Shown piece by piece: positions 61,171-64,000 of a stretch of DNA of 64,000 nucleotides. The notes beneath the pieces were generated by a model. It was given only the letters and a program-made list of their open reading frames with translations, did not search any database and was not told the DNA's origin. Origin of the DNA: Bacteroidaceae bacterium (GTDB lineage Bacteria; Bacteroidota; Bacteroidia; Bacteroidales; Bacteroidaceae); the NCBI GenBank assembly GCA_024398495.1, contig JAKSJA010000003.1, positions 1 to 64,000 on the forward strand, written 5' to 3'. Both the position numbers and the translations under genes were made by a program. Position 1 is the stretch's first letter. Every line of letters begins with the position of its first letter.

Positions 61171-62967
61171 ATGACCAGACGTTTGTTTCTGCTTTCCATT
61201 ATCTGTATATGTGTGCATATATGCCAGGCACAGATACTTGAACCTGTAAAATTTCATGTTACAGGCGACAGTACACGTATTGTATTTAAGGCAAAAATAG
61301 AAAAAGGATGGCATGTCTATAGTGTTGTTGACAGCACAGCATCAGCGGAAGACGGCTACGGTCCTACTTGGGCAACATTCAATATACGCCACATAAAAGG
61401 TGCAAGTCTTATCGGAAGCCTGCTGGCAATGGGAAACGAACAGAAAAAATATGATGATATGTTCGGTATGAACGTTTGTTATTTTGAAGATAGTGTCACA
61501 TTCATACAGAACATAAAAATAACTGATAAACACTATGACATAGACTGCTATCTTGAGTATGGTACGTGTGATGATGTTCAATGCCTACCCCCAACAACCG
61601 TTGACTACAAATACAGTCATACCACTGCCACCAATAAGTCAACAATAACAGACAGTCAATATAAAGACAATCTACTTACAATATTTTTTGCTGGTTTTAT
61701 CGGAGGATTGCTTGCACTTCTTACACCTTGCGTATGGCCAATGATACCAATGACAGTCAGCTTCTTCTTGAAACGAAACACAAAGAAAAAGAAAGCAATG
61801 AAAGAAGCCATAGTCTATGGCTTGTCAATAATAGTGATATACCTATCGCTGGGTATTGCCGTCACATTAATATTCGGTGCTGCAGCGTTGAACAGCCTTG
61901 CCACCAATGCAACAGCAAACATCATCTTTGCATTATTACTCATAATCTTTGTACTTTCTTTCTTTGGACTCTTTGAGTTACGGTTGCCGTCATCATGGGC
62001 AAACAATCTTGACATCGAAGCCGACAAACTGGGACAGGAGCATTCCCACAAATCGTGGGCATATCTACTTTCCATCTTCTTGATGGCATTAGTTCTTGTC
62101 ATCGTCAGCTTCTCATGTACAGGTCCATTGATTGGTGTTCTCCTTGTAAGTGTAGCCTCAGCAGGCACACTACTTGCACCGACGGTAGGGATGACGGGAT
62201 TTGCCTTGGCACTGGCATTTCCGTTTGCACTGTTTGCCATGTTCCCTAATTGGTTGAATACCATGCCAAAATCAGGCAACTGGATGAATATAGTGAAGGT
62301 GACACTTGCATTCATAGAATTGGCATTTGCACTAAAGTTTATATCTGTTGCCGATCTCGCCTATGGTTGGGGCATCCTGCCACGATGGTTGTTTATACTG
62401 CTATGGTTACTTATCTTTGTAGCCCTGACAATATACATTGTCTATCAATGGTGCAGAGACAAGAAAGCAAAAATATTGAAAATCATAATTTTTGCTTTTG
62501 CTCTGACAATGTCTTTATATATGAGCTCTGGCTTTCTGGGCAATCCACTGAAACACGTATCAGCATTCCTGCCTCCGGAAGAAGAAACCTTGAACGCAAA
62601 CCATTACAATGACTATGAACAAGGGTTGGCAGCAGCAAAACGACAAAACAAACCTTGTTTCATCGATTTCACCGGCTATGGATGCGTCAATTGCCGCAAG
62701 ATGGAAGCAGCAGTATTCACCGATGCTGAGATAAAAGATATGCTGTCACAAGAATATATCGTCATACGCTTGTTCGTCGATGACAGGCGTAATGGCATTG
62801 GCAAGAAATGGAGTCAGCTACAGCAGGAAAGATATGGTGCCAACGCACAACCTTATTATATTATTACAGATGATAACGGGACACCATTATTACCGGCACG
62901 CGGTTATGACGAAGACGTAATGGCATTTAGGGAATTCCTAAAACTCGGTGTATTGAATAATAAATGA
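61171..62967 (+). CDS. dsbD: DsbD-like thiol:disulfide transport protein
   Basis: A 598-residue envelope protein that moves reducing power from the cytoplasm to the periplasm. After a signal peptide (about 1-21, ending C-Q-A-Q) comes an N-terminal immunoglobulin-like DsbD-alpha domain (about 22-140). A CcdA-like membrane domain follows with paired half-sites LLTPCVWPMIPMTVSFF and SFSCTGPLIGVLL, which hold the membrane cysteines. A C-terminal thioredoxin domain (about 470-598) has the redox site CVNC (505-508) in DFTGYGCVNCRKME. It is a little short for Bacteroidetes DsbD proteins but complete in domains. Confidence 0.93.
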   Translation: MTRRLFLLSIICICVHICQAQILEPVKFHVTGDSTRIVFKAKIEKGWHVYSVVDSTASAEDGYGPTWATFNIRHIKGASLIGSLLAMGNEQKKYDDMFGMNVCYFEDSVTFIQNIKITDKHYDIDCYLEYGTCDDVQCLPPTTVDYKYSHTTATNKSTITDSQYKDNLLTIFFAGFIGGLLALLTPCVWPMIPMTVSFFLKRNTKKKKAMKEAIVYGLSIIVIYLSLGIAVTLIFGAAALNSLATNATANIIFALLLIIFVLSFFGLFELRLPSSWANNLDIEADKLGQEHSHKSWAYLLSIFLMALVLVIVSFSCTGPLIGVLLVSVASAGTLLAPTVGMTGFALALAFPFALFAMFPNWLNTMPKSGNWMNIVKVTLAFIELAFALKFISVADLAYGWGILPRWLFILLWLLIFVALTIYIVYQWCRDKKAKILKIIIFAFALTMSLYMSSGFLGNPLKHVSAFLPPEEETLNANHYNDYEQGLAAAKRQNKPCFIDFTGYGCVNCRKMEAAVFTDAEIKDMLSQEYIVIRLFVDDRRNGIGKKWSQLQQERYGANAQPYYIITDDNGTPLLPARGYDEDVMAFREFLKLGVLNNK

Positions 62968-62986
62968 TTCCAAAAACAATAAAATT

Positions 62987-63445
62987 ATGAAACGCTTTAT
63001 CTTATCCACCATTCTATGCATTACCTGTATGGCAATATACTCTGCCACGCATTTATATCAAGGCAGAAACACATATGCAAGCAACATAATTGCAACATGG
63101 GATGGGAAATATCTGTATAATGGCAATAACGTCTATGCCAGTAACGTGATGCTCACATGGGACGGTGAACACATCTACCAAGGACGCAACACCTATACAA
63201 GTAACATTGTAGCAACATGGGATGGCAGACATCTATACCATGGAAAAGATAAATACGCATCAAATATCAGATACACTTGGGATGGATCGTACATGTATAA
63301 TGGCAACAACACATACGCCAGCAACATACGTTACACTATTGACAGCGAATATATATATCAAGGAAAAAACAAATACAACTCCAATATCCTCTACACATTG
63401 GACGGAATAATACCGATTGCTCTACTTATTTATATATTGGGATAA
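62987..63445 (+). CDS. Exported protein of six 20-residue repeats
   Basis: A 152-residue protein. After a signal-like N-terminus (1-21) it consists of six 20-residue units from residue 22 to 141. The first is HLYQGRNTYASNIIATWDGK and the others follow the pattern [YH]-[LIM]-Y-x-G-x-[ND]-x-Y-x-S-N-[IV]-x-x-T-[WIL]-D-[GS]-x. The C-terminus is a short hydrophobic stretch (IIPIALLIYILG), perhaps a membrane or surface anchor. The regular aromatic/Gly pattern suggests a beta-rich fold, similar in style to short repeat proteins of Bacteroidetes, but I do not recognise a function. It lies 19 bases after dsbD, so it is probably co-transcribed. Confidence 0.85.
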   Translation: MKRFILSTILCITCMAIYSATHLYQGRNTYASNIIATWDGKYLYNGNNVYASNVMLTWDGEHIYQGRNTYTSNIVATWDGRHLYHGKDKYASNIRYTWDGSYMYNGNNTYASNIRYTIDSEYIYQGKNKYNSNILYTLDGIIPIALLIYILG

Positions 63446-63499
63446 ACTTGTTCTGTATCATTTTATGTCAAGGAATAATATATTTTGTATTTTATTTTT

Positions 63500-63507
63500 T
63501 AACTTTG
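63500..63507 (+). promoter_or_regulatory. Probable -7 element of the fba promoter
   Basis: TAACTTTG lies 42 bases upstream of the aldolase ATG. A TTTG at 63484 is only 12 bases away, so the -33 element is not secure. Confidence 0.45.
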
Positions 63508-63549
63508 CAACTCATAACATTAATTATAATCATCTAATAATATAAGATA

Positions 63550-64000
63550 ATGGTAAGTTATAAAGAATTAGGTCTGGTAAATACCAGAGAAATGTTTGCT
63601 AAGGCAATCAATGGCGGTTATGCTATCCCTGCATTCAATTTCAATAACATGGAACAGTTGCAGGCTATCATCAAGGCTTCATCAGAGCAGAAATCACCTG
63701 TCATATTGCAGGTTTCAAGTGGTGCACGCAACTATGCTAACCCAACTCTTCTGCGTTATATGGCACAGGGTGCTGTAGCATTCGCAAAGGAACTCGGTTG
63801 TGAACATCCAGAAATAGTACTGCATCTTGACCACGGCAGCAGTTTTGAAATTTGCAAGAACTGTGTTGATCTTGGCTTCTCATCTGTGATGATAGATGGT
63901 AGTTCTCTTCCTTATGATGAGAATATTGCTCTTACAAAACAAGTTGTAGAATATGCCCATAAGTATGATGTCACAGTTGAAGGCGAGCTTGGAGTTTTGG
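63550..64000 (+). CDS. fba: Class II fructose-bisphosphate aldolase (5' part)
   Basis: The first 150 residues of a zinc-dependent aldolase of glycolysis, cut by the window end. It begins MVSYKELGLVNTREMFAKAI, followed by GYAIPAFNFNNMEQLQAII, SSGARNY and the metal/catalytic region VLHLDHGSSFEICKNC (D-H of class II aldolases). VMIDGSSLPYDENI and VEGELGVL come next, the latter carrying a further conserved Glu. The start at 63550 has the normal family N-terminus. Confidence 0.95.
   Translation, partial: MVSYKELGLVNTREMFAKAINGGYAIPAFNFNNMEQLQAIIKASSEQKSPVILQVSSGARNYANPTLLRYMAQGAVAFAKELGCEHPEIVLHLDHGSSFEICKNCVDLGFSSVMIDGSSLPYDENIALTKQVVEYAHKYDVTVEGELGVL

Overview
The window looks like chromosomal DNA of a Bacteroidota bacterium, most likely order Bacteroidales and probably Prevotella-like. 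This rests on a SusC/SusD pair, a Bacteroidetes-type promoter consensus (TTTG, 19-21 bases, TAnnTTTG) in front of several genes, menaquinone-type UbiE/MenG, ferredoxin-dependent 2-oxoglutarate oxidoreductase, an EtfAB/acyl-CoA dehydrogenase cluster, and exported proteins ending in a short Y-N-x-x-G-Q ... G-[IV]-x-[IV]-x-N-[GN]-[KR]-K tail. No rRNA, tRNA, CRISPR array, transposase or prophage gene was seen. The species assignment is inference.

Layout: (1) 1-576 is non-coding and begins with a degenerate array of exactly 22-bp period. (2) 577-10.8 kb is a polysaccharide-utilisation locus: a promoter, a small secreted protein, a BNR-propeller protein, SusC, SusD, an intrinsic terminator and a paralogue of the small secreted protein, facing a PL1 pectate lyase on the other strand. 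(3) 10.9-22.1 kb, minus strand, is one tight run: korA, korB, a PAP2 phosphatase, an RND tripartite efflux pump and RNase R. (4) 22.2-32.5 kb, minus strand, runs from rpoN through a PAP2-like membrane protein, ispG, rnhB, gpmI, ung, DUF3109, DUF2851 and dprA to comF. It is divergent from menG on the plus strand. (5) 33.4-43.4 kb, minus strand, is DUF1599, DoxX, tpiA, SPOR, folE, dnaG, etfB, etfA, acyl-CoA dehydrogenase and an aldo/keto reductase, all closely packed. (6) 43.8-50.7 kb, plus strand, is nrdJ, folB, an amidase, an MCE/MlaD protein and dnaA. (7) 50.6-55.9 kb, minus strand, is an overlapping four-gene operon: beta-helix protein, GH31, WbqC-like, and a stand-alone methionine-synthase-activation-like domain. 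(8) 56.0-64.0 kb, plus strand, is rsfS, ftsH, cdsA, surE, lpxB, a DsbD-like protein, a 20-residue-repeat protein and the start of a class II fructose-bisphosphate aldolase.

Most of the window is housekeeping. The unusual content falls into three kinds. First, short dispersed repeats: the 22-bp array, a REP-like GC-rich hairpin element present twice in opposite orientation directly after stop codons, and a GGTTGAC-type heptamer element found between genes, just before rnhB, and in-frame inside rpoN. Second, two housekeeping enzymes each appear to lack a whole domain that close relatives usually carry: RNase R lacks both cold-shock domains, and IspG lacks the large central domain. Third, there are little-described exported proteins: the paralogous pair flanking the sus genes, and the 20-residue-repeat protein. 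No convincing new defence or mobile system was found.
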